From Labilibaculum sp. DW002 (lineage in GTDB: Bacteria; Bacteroidota; Bacteroidia; Bacteroidales; Marinifilaceae), in the NCBI RefSeq assembly GCF_029029525.1, contig NZ_JAKJSC010000001.1, positions 2,516,987 to 2,580,986 of the forward strand: a stretch of DNA of 64,000 bases, given 5' to 3'. Under the pieces are notes generated by a model that saw only the letters and a list, made by a program, of their open reading frames with translations, did not search any database and was not told the DNA's origin. This document shows positions 8,457 to 17,890 of this stretch, one piece after another (the stretch's first letter is position 1; every line of letters starts with the position of its first letter). The translations under genes were made by a program, and so were the position numbers.

Positions 8457-10898
8457 ATGAAAAAAGCATTATTACTACTAGTGTTCGGGGTATTGTTAAC
8501 CCCTTTTTCAAGCGTTGCCAGTGAAGCAGATTTGGTTGTTCCGGATTTAAAACAAAGTGTTTTTACCGGTCTTGGGGGTGTGAACGGTTGGGATTTATTG
8601 TTTTATGGTATTATTGTAATTGTCCTTGGCTTACTATTTGGGCTTGTTCAATTCAATCGCATCAAAAAATTGCCAGTACATCACTCGATGGCAAAGGTTT
8701 CTAATATTATTTACGAAACCTGTAAAACGTATTTATTACAGCAAGGTAAATTCCTAATTATCTTGTTTGCAATTATTGGTGTTGCCATTAGCTATTACTT
8801 TATAGCATTGGCTCATATGTCTATCCCTAAAACTTTACTTATCCTTCTTTGGACTGTACTTGGTATTTTAGGTTCTTATGGTGTTGCCTGGTTCGGTATT
8901 CGTATCAACACGTATGCTAACAGTAGAACCTCCTTTGCTGCGCTTAAGAAACTCCCTTTTAATGTGATGTCTATTCCTTTGCAAGCTGGAATGAGTGTTG
9001 GTCTTCTTTTAATCTGCGTTGAGTTGATTATGATGATAGCCATCCTTCTCTTTATTCCTGGCGAAAGTGCTGGAGCATGTTTCATTGGTTTTGCAATTGG
9101 TGAATCACTAGGTGCATCTGCATTGAGAATTGCCGGTGGTATTTTTACTAAAATCGCTGATATTGGAGCCGACTTAATGAAGATTGTTTTCAAAATTGAT
9201 GAAGATGATCCACGTAACCCTGGTGTTATTGCTGACTGTACTGGTGATAATGCTGGTGATAGCGTTGGTCCTACGGCTGATGGTTTTGAAACCTATGGTG
9301 TAACGGGTGTAGCCCTTATCACATTTATTATTCTGATGTTTGGTGAAACGGGCTTACTTCCTGATGTAGAATTTGCATCAACTCTAATTGTTTGGATATT
9401 CGCAATGCGTGTTCTTATGATTTTTACATCTGTATTTTCATATCTTGTCAATCAAGCTATAGCTAAAATAAAATACGCAAAAGAGGAACATTTCGATTTT
9501 GAAGCTCCATTAACTTCATTGGTTTGGATTACTTCTATTATTTCAATTGTTGTAACCTATGCATTAAGCTATGTTATGATATTTGATCTTCCTGAAGGAT
9601 TATGGTGGAAACTTTCTACTATTATTTCTTGTGGTACTTTAGCTGCCGCTATTATTCCTGAATTTACCAAAGCTTTTACAAGCTCTAAATCTCGTCATGT
9701 ACAAGAAGTTGTAAATGCTTCTCGTGAAGGCGGGGCTTCATTAACTATCCTATCTGGTATGGTAGCTGGTAATTTCTCAGCATTCTGGAAAGGAATGGTT
9801 ATGATGGCGCTAATGGCTGTTGCTTTTTACACGGTTCAGGATCTAAGTTTATTTGGTGAATATCCTGGTATTTTTGCTTTTGGTTTAGTTGCTTTTGGAT
9901 TCTTAGGCATGGGACCTGTTACCATTGCTGTTGACAGTTATGGCCCGGTTACCGATAATGCTCAATCGGTATTTGAATTATCACAAATTGAGAAAATCCC
10001 GAATATTAAAGAAGAAATCAATAGTGAATTTGGTTTTGAGCCTAACTTCGAAACAGGAAAGCATAATCTGGAAGAAAATGACTCTGCAGGTAATACTTTT
10101 AAAGCTACTGCGAAACCGGTATTAATTGGAACTGCGGTTATTGGTGCAACTACAATGATATTTGCAATTATTCTACTTCTTAAAAAGACAATTCTTTCTA
10201 ATGGTGAATCTTTATTGCAAATTGAACTTACCGATCCGTCTGTAATTCTTGGTTTAATAACTGGTGGTGCTGTTATTTACTGGTTCTCTGGAGCATCGAT
10301 GCAAGCTGTAACAACAGGTGCTTATCGTGCTGTTGAGTATATTAAAAAGAATATCGATTTAAATAAGTCGGAAGCCGATATCGAAGATTCTAAGAATGTT
10401 GTAAAGATTTGCACGCAATATGCTCAAACGGGTATGTGGAATATCTTTGCTGTTATCCTTAGTTTAACTTTAGCTTTTGCATTCTTTAGCCCTAATTTCT
10501 TTGTTTCTTATCTAATTTCAATTGCTATTTTCGGATTATTCCAAGCTATGTATATGGCAAATGCCGGTGGTGCATGGGATAATGCTAAGAAAGTTGTTGA
10601 GGTTGATTTAAAAGAGAAAAACACAGCTCTTCACGATGCAACTATTGTTGGTGATACTGTTGGTGATCCATACAAAGATACCTCATCAGTAGCTTTAAAT
10701 CCTGTAATCAAATTTTCAACCTTATTCGGTTTATTAGCTGCTGAAATTGCTATTGAATTAATCGTTGAAGCTGACAAAACCGGAGGAACAAATATTGCTC
10801 CTTATATTGGTGTTGTTTTCTTAGCAATTGGTTTATTCTTTGTTTACCGCTCATTCTACGGCATGAGAATTCCGGCAAAGGAATTAAAAACGAAATAA
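8457..10898 (+). CDS. hppA: Membrane-bound ion-pumping pyrophosphatase
   Basis: Integral membrane pyrophosphatase that couples PPi hydrolysis to H+ and/or Na+ export. It has 813 residues and about 16 membrane segments. An N-terminal signal-like helix and extra loops make it longer than the usual 650-700 residues. Catalytic-site motifs are clear: DDPRNPGVIAD with GDNAGDSVG near residues 250-270, DSYGPVTDNAQ near 493-502, and GGAWDNAKK with VGDTVGDPYKDT near the C-terminus. At the potassium-selectivity position the sequence is GNTFK549A, with lysine where K+-dependent members have alanine, so a K+-independent enzyme is expected. Ion specificity cannot be fixed by eye. Confidence 0.95.
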   Translation: MKKALLLLVFGVLLTPFSSVASEADLVVPDLKQSVFTGLGGVNGWDLLFYGIIVIVLGLLFGLVQFNRIKKLPVHHSMAKVSNIIYETCKTYLLQQGKFLIILFAIIGVAISYYFIALAHMSIPKTLLILLWTVLGILGSYGVAWFGIRINTYANSRTSFAALKKLPFNVMSIPLQAGMSVGLLLICVELIMMIAILLFIPGESAGACFIGFAIGESLGASALRIAGGIFTKIADIGADLMKIVFKIDEDDPRNPGVIADCTGDNAGDSVGPTADGFETYGVTGVALITFIILMFGETGLLPDVEFASTLIVWIFAMRVLMIFTSVFSYLVNQAIAKIKYAKEEHFDFEAPLTSLVWITSIISIVVTYALSYVMIFDLPEGLWWKLSTIISCGTLAAAIIPEFTKAFTSSKSRHVQEVVNASREGGASLTILSGMVAGNFSAFWKGMVMMALMAVAFYTVQDLSLFGEYPGIFAFGLVAFGFLGMGPVTIAVDSYGPVTDNAQSVFELSQIEKIPNIKEEINSEFGFEPNFETGKHNLEENDSAGNTFKATAKPVLIGTAVIGATTMIFAIILLLKKTILSNGESLLQIELTDPSVILGLITGGAVIYWFSGASMQAVTTGAYRAVEYIKKNIDLNKSEADIEDSKNVVKICTQYAQTGMWNIFAVILSLTLAFAFFSPNFFVSYLISIAIFGLFQAMYMANAGGAWDNAKKVVEVDLKEKNTALHDATIVGDTVGDPYKDTSSVALNPVIKFSTLFGLLAAEIAIELIVEADKTGGTNIAPYIGVVFLAIGLFFVYRSFYGMRIPAKELKTK

Positions 10899-10911
10899 AT
10901 ACATTTCAGGT

Positions 10912-10947
10912 AAAGCCCCGGAGAGATTTCTTCGGGCTTACTTTTTT
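10912..10947 (+). terminator. Terminator of hppA
   Basis: AAGCCC (10913-10918) pairs with GGGCTT (10934-10939), and the helix can extend through a bulge. It is followed by C and six T. Confidence 0.75.
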
Positions 10948-10968
10948 AATAATGAGCAGTTAATGATT

Positions 10969-10985
10969 GGGAATTACGAATTCCC
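10969..10985 (-). terminator. Hairpin downstream of ribF
   Basis: GGGAATT (10969-10975) pairs with AATTCCC (10979-10985) around a three-base loop, with further partial pairing outside. It lies just past the ribF stop. No clear T run follows on the reverse strand, so a terminator role is only probable. Confidence 0.4.
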
Positions 10986-10995
10986 ACAATCACCA

Positions 10996-11928
10996 TTATT
11001 CCCCTAACAAATTCTCTACCTCTTTTTTATCTTTAGCCAGCTGAGCCGTTAATTCGTCTATTGACCCAAAGAACTGTTCGTTACGAATGCGTTGGTAAAA
11101 ATGAATGGTAATATTTTTAAAGTAGATGTCCTGATCAAAATCAAGAATGTGAACTTCGATGGATCGATTGTCCAATTGATTGTTAACGGTAGGTCGAACA
11201 CCAATGTTTAGCATTCCCAAATAACGTTTGTCATCCACCTCTACTTTAACAGCGTATACACCATCCTTAGGCACTAATTTATAGCTCTCCTGAGGATCGA
11301 CATTCGCCGTTGGAAAACCAATTTCATGTCCTAGCTTCTTACCATCAACAACAATACCTTTAATGAAATAACGATGACCTAAATATTTATTAGTTGTTTG
11401 AATATCCCCTTCAGCTAAAGCTTTTCTAATTTTAGTTGAGCTAACATCTATGGTATCTACATTCAAAACCTCCAATTGCTCAATCTTAAAATTAAGCTTA
11501 TCAGCATAAACTTTTAAATCTTCGTAGGTTCCTTTTCGCTTATGGCCAAATTTATGGTCATAGCCAACAACCAGAGATTTCATTCCTATCTGCCCCACTA
11601 AAATTTTCTCAACAAAGTCGGTATAGGATAATTTAGAAAATTCCTTTGTAAATGGGTAAATCACCAAATGATCCACACCAGCAGCTTCAAGTAATTTCTT
11701 TTTCTCTTCAAGCGTATTAATCAAACGTAACTCGTCGTCATGCGTGTTCAATACCAAACGAGGATGTGGATAAAACGTAAAAATTACTGTTTCTCCATTC
11801 ACTTCGCGGGCTAAGTCCTGAAGGCGCTTAATGACCTTTTTGTGTCCCAAGTGCACACCATCAAATGTTCCAATGGTGACAACCGGATTGGTTGCAGAAA
11901 AATCTTTTAAATCCGTATATATTTTCAT
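10996..11928 (-). CDS. ribF: Bifunctional riboflavin kinase/FAD synthetase
   Basis: Makes FMN from riboflavin and FAD from FMN in the cytoplasm. It has 310 residues. The N-terminal adenylyltransferase domain has VTIGTFDGVHLGHKKVI near residue 16 and the later SSTKIRKAL. The C-terminal kinase domain carries GKKLGHEIGFPTANV near residue 197 followed by the family's GVYAVKVEV strand. It is monocistronic. Its cofactors would serve the many flavin and electron-transfer enzymes of such an organism. Confidence 0.97.
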   Translation of the reverse strand: MKIYTDLKDFSATNPVVTIGTFDGVHLGHKKVIKRLQDLAREVNGETVIFTFYPHPRLVLNTHDDELRLINTLEEKKKLLEAAGVDHLVIYPFTKEFSKLSYTDFVEKILVGQIGMKSLVVGYDHKFGHKRKGTYEDLKVYADKLNFKIEQLEVLNVDTIDVSSTKIRKALAEGDIQTTNKYLGHRYFIKGIVVDGKKLGHEIGFPTANVDPQESYKLVPKDGVYAVKVEVDDKRYLGMLNIGVRPTVNNQLDNRSIEVHILDFDQDIYFKNITIHFYQRIRNEQFFGSIDELTAQLAKDKKEVENLLGE

Positions 11929-12345
11929 GTGAAAGCTAAATTATTAACCAAGTTAAAATATCCTCTGTACACAACCACTCAATATTCAACAACTCCTTTG
12001 CACAAAAAATAAAAGCTCGATTTCTAGCAGCAAAAATATGAAAATTTGTGGAACTAAGCCCGACTTGCCAAAAGCGATTGTATTTTCACTTCATAAATTA
12101 AAAAATCGAATGTTCTTAAAAGTTCTATTTTACCAATATCAAATTAAACTGACAGGTGAAATAATAATGATTATACAGGAAATTATTAGTAAATTTCCGC
12201 CTAATATTCTGAATTGTTACTAAGAAAATTGATTTCTAAGTCATTCCTATTCGTAAGTGAATGAAGATCATGAAATAAAAGCTCTTTATAAGCGATTCGG
12301 AAGTTTTTTTGAAATTGTAAATCCTAAACAAAGAAAACGATTCAT
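11929..12345. other. 417-base spacer, nothing firm
   Basis: This spacer between divergent genes contains no convincing gene. A 61-codon frame at 12038-12223 has no recognisable ribosome binding site and a composition like translated spacer. I could not identify a consensus promoter for either flanking gene. Confidence 0.5.
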
Positions 12346-13500
12346 ATGAAAAAATTATTATTAGCTCTACCATTCCTTTTATTCTGGGCTTGTAGCCAGA
12401 AAGAAGTTGCTGAAATTGAAGGTGAAATTGTAAATGCCAATGGTAAAGTTTTGTATCTGGACAAGTTGCATACTTCAAGTACTGAATTGATGGATTCTGT
12501 TGTGATAGGTGATAATGGAAGATTCAAACTAGAGGTAGAAGTAACTCAGCCTGATTTTTATTTACTGCGTTTATCGAACGGGAAATTAATCACGCTTTTA
12601 TTAGAGCCAAAAGAAGATGTTTTAATGCATATTAAAGGGCCTGAAATGTCGAAAGACTATATTGTAGAAGGTTCAAAAGGTTCTAAATTGGTAAAACAAA
12701 TCACGGACACCTTAAATAACACTAAAGCTAAATTAGCTAGCATTCGTAAAGAATTAAACGAGAAAAAAAGCGATCCTAATTACTCTAGTATTTCTCAAAA
12801 CTTATTAGCTGAATATGTTGAAACTCTTCAAAATCAAAGGAAATTCTCAGTCGATTTTGTGATGAAGAATGCGACATCTTTATCTAGTTATATGGCTCTT
12901 TATCAGAAATTAGATGATAAGACCTTCACGCTTAACGAAAATGACGATATCCAATATGTGAAAATTGTTGCTTCATCGATGAGAGCGCTATACCCGGAGC
13001 ATGAGTATACAAAAGCAATTTTACACAACTACAAAACCTTGGAGAATAACTTGTCCAATTTAAAAATTAAACAATTAATACAAGAAAAAGGAGCTAGCTT
13101 CCCAGATATAACACTTCCAAACACAAAAAATAAAGAGGTTAGCCTTAGCTCATTCGACGGAAAATTCGTCATTTTAAGTTACTGGGCTTCGCAAGATGCT
13201 AATTCAAGAAAACAAAACAGCACACTGAGCAAGATCTACAAAAAATACAAAAATAAAGGTTTAGAGATTTATCAGGTTTCTGTGGATCAGAATGAAGACC
13301 AGTGGAAAGAAGCAATTAAAAAAGATGGTTTGAAATGGACAAATGTTTGTGAGTTGGAAAATGGTAGCGCCATGGCAGTTCGTAACTTTAATGTTCAGCA
13401 AATCCCTGCCAATTACCTTATTAGCAGACAAGGTGAAATTGTTGGTAAAAACCTTTACGGATTGGCTTTAGAAGAAAAAGTAGCTGATTACGTAAAGTAA
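12346..13500 (+). CDS. DUF4369/thioredoxin-fold lipoprotein lacking the redox cysteines
   Basis: Exported 384-residue protein of the TlpA/ResA-like type. The N-terminus ends in FWAC16S, a plausible lipobox. Residues about 20-110 form a DUF4369 beta domain, followed by a helical linker. The C-terminal thioredoxin domain begins near GASFPDITLPN. The catalytic site, normally W-C-x-x-C, reads WASQ-D284-A-N-S287-R, so both cysteines are replaced. The cis-proline loop QQIPANYLI is retained. It cannot be a classical disulfide reductase and may have become a binding protein. The only cysteines in the mature part are C16 (lipidation) and C335, the latter in TNVCELEN. Confidence 0.85.
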   Translation: MKKLLLALPFLLFWACSQKEVAEIEGEIVNANGKVLYLDKLHTSSTELMDSVVIGDNGRFKLEVEVTQPDFYLLRLSNGKLITLLLEPKEDVLMHIKGPEMSKDYIVEGSKGSKLVKQITDTLNNTKAKLASIRKELNEKKSDPNYSSISQNLLAEYVETLQNQRKFSVDFVMKNATSLSSYMALYQKLDDKTFTLNENDDIQYVKIVASSMRALYPEHEYTKAILHNYKTLENNLSNLKIKQLIQEKGASFPDITLPNTKNKEVSLSSFDGKFVILSYWASQDANSRKQNSTLSKIYKKYKNKGLEIYQVSVDQNEDQWKEAIKKDGLKWTNVCELENGSAMAVRNFNVQQIPANYLISRQGEIVGKNLYGLALEEKVADYVK

Positions 13501-13528
13501 GTATTAGAATACTTAAAGTATTTAGGAG

Positions 13529-13566
13529 TGCCTTAAGTTATCAATGAATATTTTTAACTTAAGGCA
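13529..13566 (+). terminator. 12-bp hairpin after the DUF4369 lipoprotein gene
   Basis: TGCCTTAAGTTA (13529-13540) pairs perfectly with TAACTTAAGGCA (13555-13566) around a 14-base loop that ends in T. There is no T run outside the stem, so it may be a terminator or an mRNA-stabilising hairpin. Confidence 0.55.
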
Positions 13567-13644
13567 TTCTATATCTACATATAATAAACAAACATTTTTT
13601 CAACTTTAAGTACTGTAACTTTTAGGCACTTATAAGTACTATTT

Positions 13645-14406
13645 ATGGAAAACAAAAAAATCTATTTTGCTTCTGATATTCACTTGGGTGCACCAGCTTT
13701 AAACAACAATCTTCAACGCGAAAAGTTGTTTGTAAAATGGCTAAACCAAGTGAAAGAAGATGCCAAGGCCATTTATTTAATGGGTGATATTTTCGATTTC
13801 TGGTTCGAATACAAGCGAGTTGCGCCTCGGGGATTTACGCGAGTTCTTGGTAAACTTGCTGAAATTTGCGATTCCGGCATTGAAGTTCATTTCTTCACCG
13901 GGAATCACGATATCTGGGTTTTCGATTATTTGCCACAAGAGTTAGGCATAATTGTTCACCGAAACGAAGTCAAAACAGAAATAGAAGGCAAAAAATTCTT
14001 CCTTGCTCATGGCGATGGACTTGGCCCGTATGACAAAGGGTATAAAATGCTGAAGAAAATTTTCACCAGCAAATTTTTACAATGGTGCTTTGCCCGTCTA
14101 CATCCGAATTTTGCAATTGGTATAGCTCACAAATGGTCGTCGCACAGCAGATTGAGCGACGGCAAAGTTGAAGCTGATCAGTTTAGAGGCACCGACAAAG
14201 AATGGCTGGTTCTATTTGCCAACGATGTACTTAAAAATGAAGATTTCGATTATTTTGTTTTTGGGCATCGTCATTGGCCTTGCGACATTGATTTAAATGG
14301 TAAAAGCCGATACATTAATACTGGCGATTGGGTAACGAACTTTACTTATGCTGTTTTCGATGGAGAAAACATGGAACTAAAGCAATTTGAAAAGCCTATT
14401 TATTAA
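13645..14406 (+). CDS. lpxH: UDP-2,3-diacylglucosamine hydrolase
   Basis: Calcineurin-type metallophosphoesterase that cleaves UDP-2,3-diacylglucosamine to lipid X in lipid A synthesis, at the cytoplasmic face of the inner membrane. It has 253 residues. All metal-binding motifs are present: SDIHLG near the start, GDIFDFWFE near residue 48, GNHD near 91, AHGDGL near 122 and GHRHWP near 209. The match to LpxH rather than a generic phosphoesterase rests on GDIFDFWFEY and LAHGDGLG. It supports a Gram-negative cell envelope. Confidence 0.92.
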   Translation: MENKKIYFASDIHLGAPALNNNLQREKLFVKWLNQVKEDAKAIYLMGDIFDFWFEYKRVAPRGFTRVLGKLAEICDSGIEVHFFTGNHDIWVFDYLPQELGIIVHRNEVKTEIEGKKFFLAHGDGLGPYDKGYKMLKKIFTSKFLQWCFARLHPNFAIGIAHKWSSHSRLSDGKVEADQFRGTDKEWLVLFANDVLKNEDFDYFVFGHRHWPCDIDLNGKSRYINTGDWVTNFTYAVFDGENMELKQFEKPIY

Positions 14407-14543
14407 CCACTAAGGAAAACAAAGTTTTTCACAAAATAAGAAAGCACAAATTTGCAAGCATTATGCAAATCACCAATTACACAAATTAACACAGATGTGT
14501 TTATCTTCGATAAACTTAGATTGCTTTGCAATTCTTGGTTTAT

Positions 14544-14552
14544 GATATTTGT
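14544..14552 (+). promoter_or_regulatory. Near-consensus -7 element before rmuC
   Basis: GATATTTGT differs from TAnnTTTG only at the first base. It lies 18 bases before the ATG at 14570 and overlaps the upstream TTG start at 14549, favouring the ATG. Confidence 0.35.
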
Positions 14553-14569
14553 GGAAAATTAAAAGCAAA

Positions 14570-15943
14570 ATGGAATTTTTATATATCGCAATCGGAATTT
14601 TAAAAGGGATGATTATTGCCTGGCTAATAATGCGCAAGAAAGCATCTCAAAAAGCAGCAGCCTATCGTGAAGATTTATTGAAGCAAGAGAATACCTATAT
14701 AAAAGAAAAAAGCGAACTTTCTCACCAACAATCCATTTTGGAAGAGCGAGCGCTTAACCTACAACGCGAGAAGGTTGAATTGAATGAAGTTTTGAGCTTG
14801 GAACGTGAAAAAAATGAAAAACTGACTCGCTCCGTTTCTATTTCTGCAACCGAGCGTAAGAATTTAGAAGAAAAGCTAGAATCTCAGAAAAAAGAACTTG
14901 AAGAACTTCAAAAACGTTTCACTACTGAGTTTGAGAATATCGCAAACAAAATTCTAAAAGAGAACTCAAAGGAATTTAGCTCTTCGAACCAGAAGAATAT
15001 GAATGAGATTTTAAGTCCCATAAAGGAGAAATTAATTTCATTTGAAAAGAAGGTTGAAGAGACCTACGATAAGGAATTACGCGATAAAATCAGCTTGCGC
15101 GAAGAGGTAAAAAAGCTTTACGATTTAAACACGAAGATCTCTGATGAAGCCAATAATCTAACCAAAGCCCTTAAGGGTGATGTCAAAAAACAAGGAAACT
15201 GGGGCGAAGTTGTTCTTGAAAGAATTCTTGAAAGGTCGGGCTTGACCAAAGGTCAGGAATACGACAGAGAGGTTGCCATGAAGAATGACGACGGACAATC
15301 AATTCGTCCTGATGTGATTATTCGCCTACCAGAAGAGAAGCACATTATTGTGGATTCTAAGGTATCTTTGGTTGCCTACGAAAGATTTGTAAATGCAAGT
15401 AATGATACAGAAAGAGAAGCTTTTCAGAAGGAGCACATCACTTCTTTCAAAGCCCACATAAAAGGCTTGGCCGAAAAGCATTATCAAAGTTCTGATGCAT
15501 TAAACACGCCTGACTTTGTATTGATGTTCGTACCTATTGAATCCTCATTCTCGGTTGCCGTTCAGGCCGATCAGGAACTATTTGGATACGCTTGGGACAA
15601 TAAGGTTGTTGTGGTGAGTCCTTCTACCCTATTGGCTACGCTTCGCACCATATCATCAATTTGGAAGCAAGAAAACCAAAATAAGAATGTGATGGAAATT
15701 GCCCGTCAAGGTGGAGCACTTTACGACAAATTTGTTGGCTTTGTTGAAGATTTAATCAAGCTTGGAAAACAAATGGATGGTTCTCAGAACTCCTATCAAG
15801 ATGCTATGAAGAAATTGTATGATGGTAGTGGAAACTTGGTAAGAAGAGCTGAGAACATTAGAGAACTGGGTGCGAAAGTGAAAAAGAAATTGCCACAAAC
15901 TTTAATCGACAGAATGAACGATACAGATGCATTGCAACAATAA
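14570..15943 (+). CDS. rmuC: DNA recombination protein RmuC
   Basis: RmuC-family protein, thought to limit DNA rearrangements at inverted repeats; it has a nuclease-like core. The ATG at 14570 gives 457 residues; a TTG at 14549 is less likely because it overlaps a candidate promoter. An N-terminal membrane helix (MEFLYIAIGILKGMIIAWLIM) is followed by a long coiled coil (about residues 35-150). The RmuC core then runs from GNWGEVVLERILERSGL through RPDVIIRLPEEKHIIVDSKV, the latter resembling restriction-endonuclease-fold metal sites. It is interesting beside a genome rich in palindromic repeats. Confidence 0.95.
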   Translation: MEFLYIAIGILKGMIIAWLIMRKKASQKAAAYREDLLKQENTYIKEKSELSHQQSILEERALNLQREKVELNEVLSLEREKNEKLTRSVSISATERKNLEEKLESQKKELEELQKRFTTEFENIANKILKENSKEFSSSNQKNMNEILSPIKEKLISFEKKVEETYDKELRDKISLREEVKKLYDLNTKISDEANNLTKALKGDVKKQGNWGEVVLERILERSGLTKGQEYDREVAMKNDDGQSIRPDVIIRLPEEKHIIVDSKVSLVAYERFVNASNDTEREAFQKEHITSFKAHIKGLAEKHYQSSDALNTPDFVLMFVPIESSFSVAVQADQELFGYAWDNKVVVVSPSTLLATLRTISSIWKQENQNKNVMEIARQGGALYDKFVGFVEDLIKLGKQMDGSQNSYQDAMKKLYDGSGNLVRRAENIRELGAKVKKKLPQTLIDRMNDTDALQQ

Positions 15944-15980
15944 CAAACACAACAATATTATTCTATTTATTTTTTTGTAA

Positions 15981-16095
15981 TGGGCTTTCCGCCCAAACCA
16001 GACTTCATTTTTTGGCTTGATCCAAAAAACGAAGCAAAAAAGATCAAGGCTACTTTTTAAATCTCGTTCTTATTTGCCTCATGCTTAAGTGCGGC
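15981..16095 (+). repeat. 115-bp dispersed repeat, copy 1
   Basis: Starts TGGGCTTTCCGCCC and ends TTAAGTGCGGC. A second, roughly 85% identical copy lies at 22847-22963 in the same orientation. The unit contains an inverted repeat CTTCATTTTTTG ... CAAAAAACGAAG and a small GGGC/GCCC stem, so a transcript would fold. It is intergenic in both places, which suggests a MITE-like or REP-like element. Confidence 0.8.
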
Positions 16096-16305
16096 TGGGT
16101 GATTTTCGAACAAGTTCTCAACTTCCCAGTCTTACTAAAGCTTTCGTAAAACGAAAAATATTTAAAAGAGATGCCAGTTTATGGGTAACTTATAACAATA
16201 CCCTTTAATGAAATCAGCTAGTATAATACCATTTAAATGAATAAATTAAAAGCTATTCTATAGAATGTTTAGGACGCGATTGCAAACACAATATAATTTA
16301 TGAAG

Positions 16306-16336
16306 AAAGGCTGCGAATATTCGTGGCCTTTTTTTG
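16306..16336 (+). terminator. Isolated terminator-like hairpin
   Basis: AAAGGC (16306-16311) pairs with GCCTTT (16326 onward) and CGAA with TTCG inside, followed by seven T. It is more than 360 bases after rmuC and 100 bases before the next gene, so it may end a long rmuC 3' UTR or an unseen small RNA. Confidence 0.6.
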
Positions 16337-16440
16337 TATCCTATAATGAGTAATCAAACTCCATTCTAAATTATTTTTTTGTTAAATTCACATGTTTATT
16401 ATCATCATAATGACACATTTCCAATTTAACACATAAAAGA

Positions 16441-17259
16441 ATGAAGTTTTTCAAATACTTATTGCCTATCCTCCTTTTTTCATCTTATCAGCTTAGTGCT
16501 CAGGATCGAATTATAAAAACAAGCAAGGATACCATTTCCTGTAAGGTAAAAGAAGTATTAACTGATGAAGTCAAATATATCTTGCCCGAAATGTCAAACG
16601 ATATTCTATTTGGGATCGATAAAAATGACATCATCAAGATTATTTTAGGCAATGGAAAAGAGTTATCCTTTTCACATTCTCTTTATGGAAAGGAAACCTA
16701 TGAGAATCAGAAAAAACATGCTCTTAAGGTAGATTTTCTGGCTCCTTTAACCGGAAACACAACATTTGCATATGAAAAGCTCATTCGACCATCGAGAAGT
16801 TGGGAAGTAAGCCTAGGTATTATTGGCTTAGGAGTAGATGGAAATGATGAAGATCCGCGTGGAGCTTTTGCTAAGTTTGGAATGAAATTCATTAAAAATC
16901 CGGATTTTTATTTGAAAGGCATGCGCTATGCTCATGTTTTAAAGGGGACATACGTGAAACCAGAAATAGCATTATCTGCTTATTCTTATGACAGATGGAA
17001 CTATTATGATTTTGGTATTGGTTATTCTTATGATGGTGATGACAGGGAAACAAATTGGGCGATGGCCATTAATATCATTGTTGGAAAGCAGTACGTTTTT
17101 AATGACACATTTCTTTTAGATATCTACTTTGGTCTTGGATACGGCTATAGCGAGAATAATAATGACGACAGTGTTTATCATTACGGCTTTTTAGGTGCTG
17201 ATTCAGTCACACCTATAACGCTTACTGCAGGCTTTAAAATTGGAATCTTGTTGAAGTAA
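16441..17259 (+). CDS. Exported outer-membrane-like protein, unknown
   Basis: Protein of 272 residues with a clear signal peptide (MKFFKYLLPILLFSSYQLSAQ). The first part (DRIIKTSKDTISCKVKEVLTDEVKYILPE) resembles a short beta domain seen before many small Bacteroidota outer-membrane proteins. The rest has alternating aromatic strands with glycine turns (YYDFGIGYSYDGDD, IYFGLGYGYSEN) as in an eight-stranded barrel, and ends in GFKIGILLK. It is probably an outer-membrane beta-barrel of unknown function. It is monocistronic. Confidence 0.7.
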   Translation: MKFFKYLLPILLFSSYQLSAQDRIIKTSKDTISCKVKEVLTDEVKYILPEMSNDILFGIDKNDIIKIILGNGKELSFSHSLYGKETYENQKKHALKVDFLAPLTGNTTFAYEKLIRPSRSWEVSLGIIGLGVDGNDEDPRGAFAKFGMKFIKNPDFYLKGMRYAHVLKGTYVKPEIALSAYSYDRWNYYDFGIGYSYDGDDRETNWAMAINIIVGKQYVFNDTFLLDIYFGLGYGYSENNNDDSVYHYGFLGADSVTPITLTAGFKIGILLK

Positions 17260-17414
17260 GAAAATAACACACAAGAGGTTCGTGCCTATTTTGACGCTCA
17301 AATGATCCATTAAAGAAAAAGACACTTATACTAATTCAGCTTGCAAAGCATGTTAGTGAATATATTACACACATTAGCAGTCTTGAAATCCCTAACTAAA
17401 TTAGAAAATTAACT

Positions 17415-17789
17415 ATGAAAAAACCACTTGATACTTTTGGGAGATTTATAATTGAGAATCTGTTCGATCAAGGAATAAGAAAATTTCAACGGCTATCAAA
17501 TGAAGAGATAAAAACACCTTCACTCTTGACTTTGCAACAAAACCTAAGAACATTTAATAAAAACGAAATTGAAATAATTCAGGAACTAATAATCGAAATC
17601 ATGACTAGTTCAACTCATGATTTTCTTTTTGCAATTCAAGAGCAAACTGACTTAGACGAAAATATTCAAATGAATGTGGAGAATGAAAATGTAGCTGATT
17701 TAAGTGATGGTTTGCATGGCGAAATATTCACAGAAAGTGGTTGGGTTAAAAAATATAGTGCGTTTAAAGACCTATATGAAGTAAAATAA
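17415..17789 (+). CDS. Hypothetical protein, 124 residues
   Basis: I do not recognise this protein. It lacks a signal peptide and membrane segment and so is probably cytoplasmic. The first two thirds are helical, with LRTFNKNEIEIIQELIIEIMTSS suggesting an amphipathic bundle. The last 40 residues are acidic and end in GEIFTESGWVKKYSAFKDLYEVK. Coding potential looks real because the frame is uninterrupted and codon use matches its neighbours. It may be transcribed alone. Confidence 0.6.
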   Translation: MKKPLDTFGRFIIENLFDQGIRKFQRLSNEEIKTPSLLTLQQNLRTFNKNEIEIIQELIIEIMTSSTHDFLFAIQEQTDLDENIQMNVENENVADLSDGLHGEIFTESGWVKKYSAFKDLYEVK

Positions 17790-17890
17790 ATTACGAATTG
17801 CCAACAAAAACTACATTATCATGACCGTTGACAAGTCTGAACCAGCATAACAATTGATACAACTAGAACACAATAAACAAAAATAAACAT

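Larger units (their letters stand above)
15944..16440. other. 497-base spacer with repeat and hairpin
   Basis: Contains dispersed repeat copy 1 (15981-16095) and an isolated terminator-like hairpin (16306-16336). No protein-coding frame is convincing. The 200 bases between these two elements show nothing I can name. Confidence 0.5.

Noticed and set aside
12038-12223. 61-codon frame in the ribF/lipoprotein spacer
   Set aside because: No ribosome binding site, no recognisable domain, low-complexity composition.
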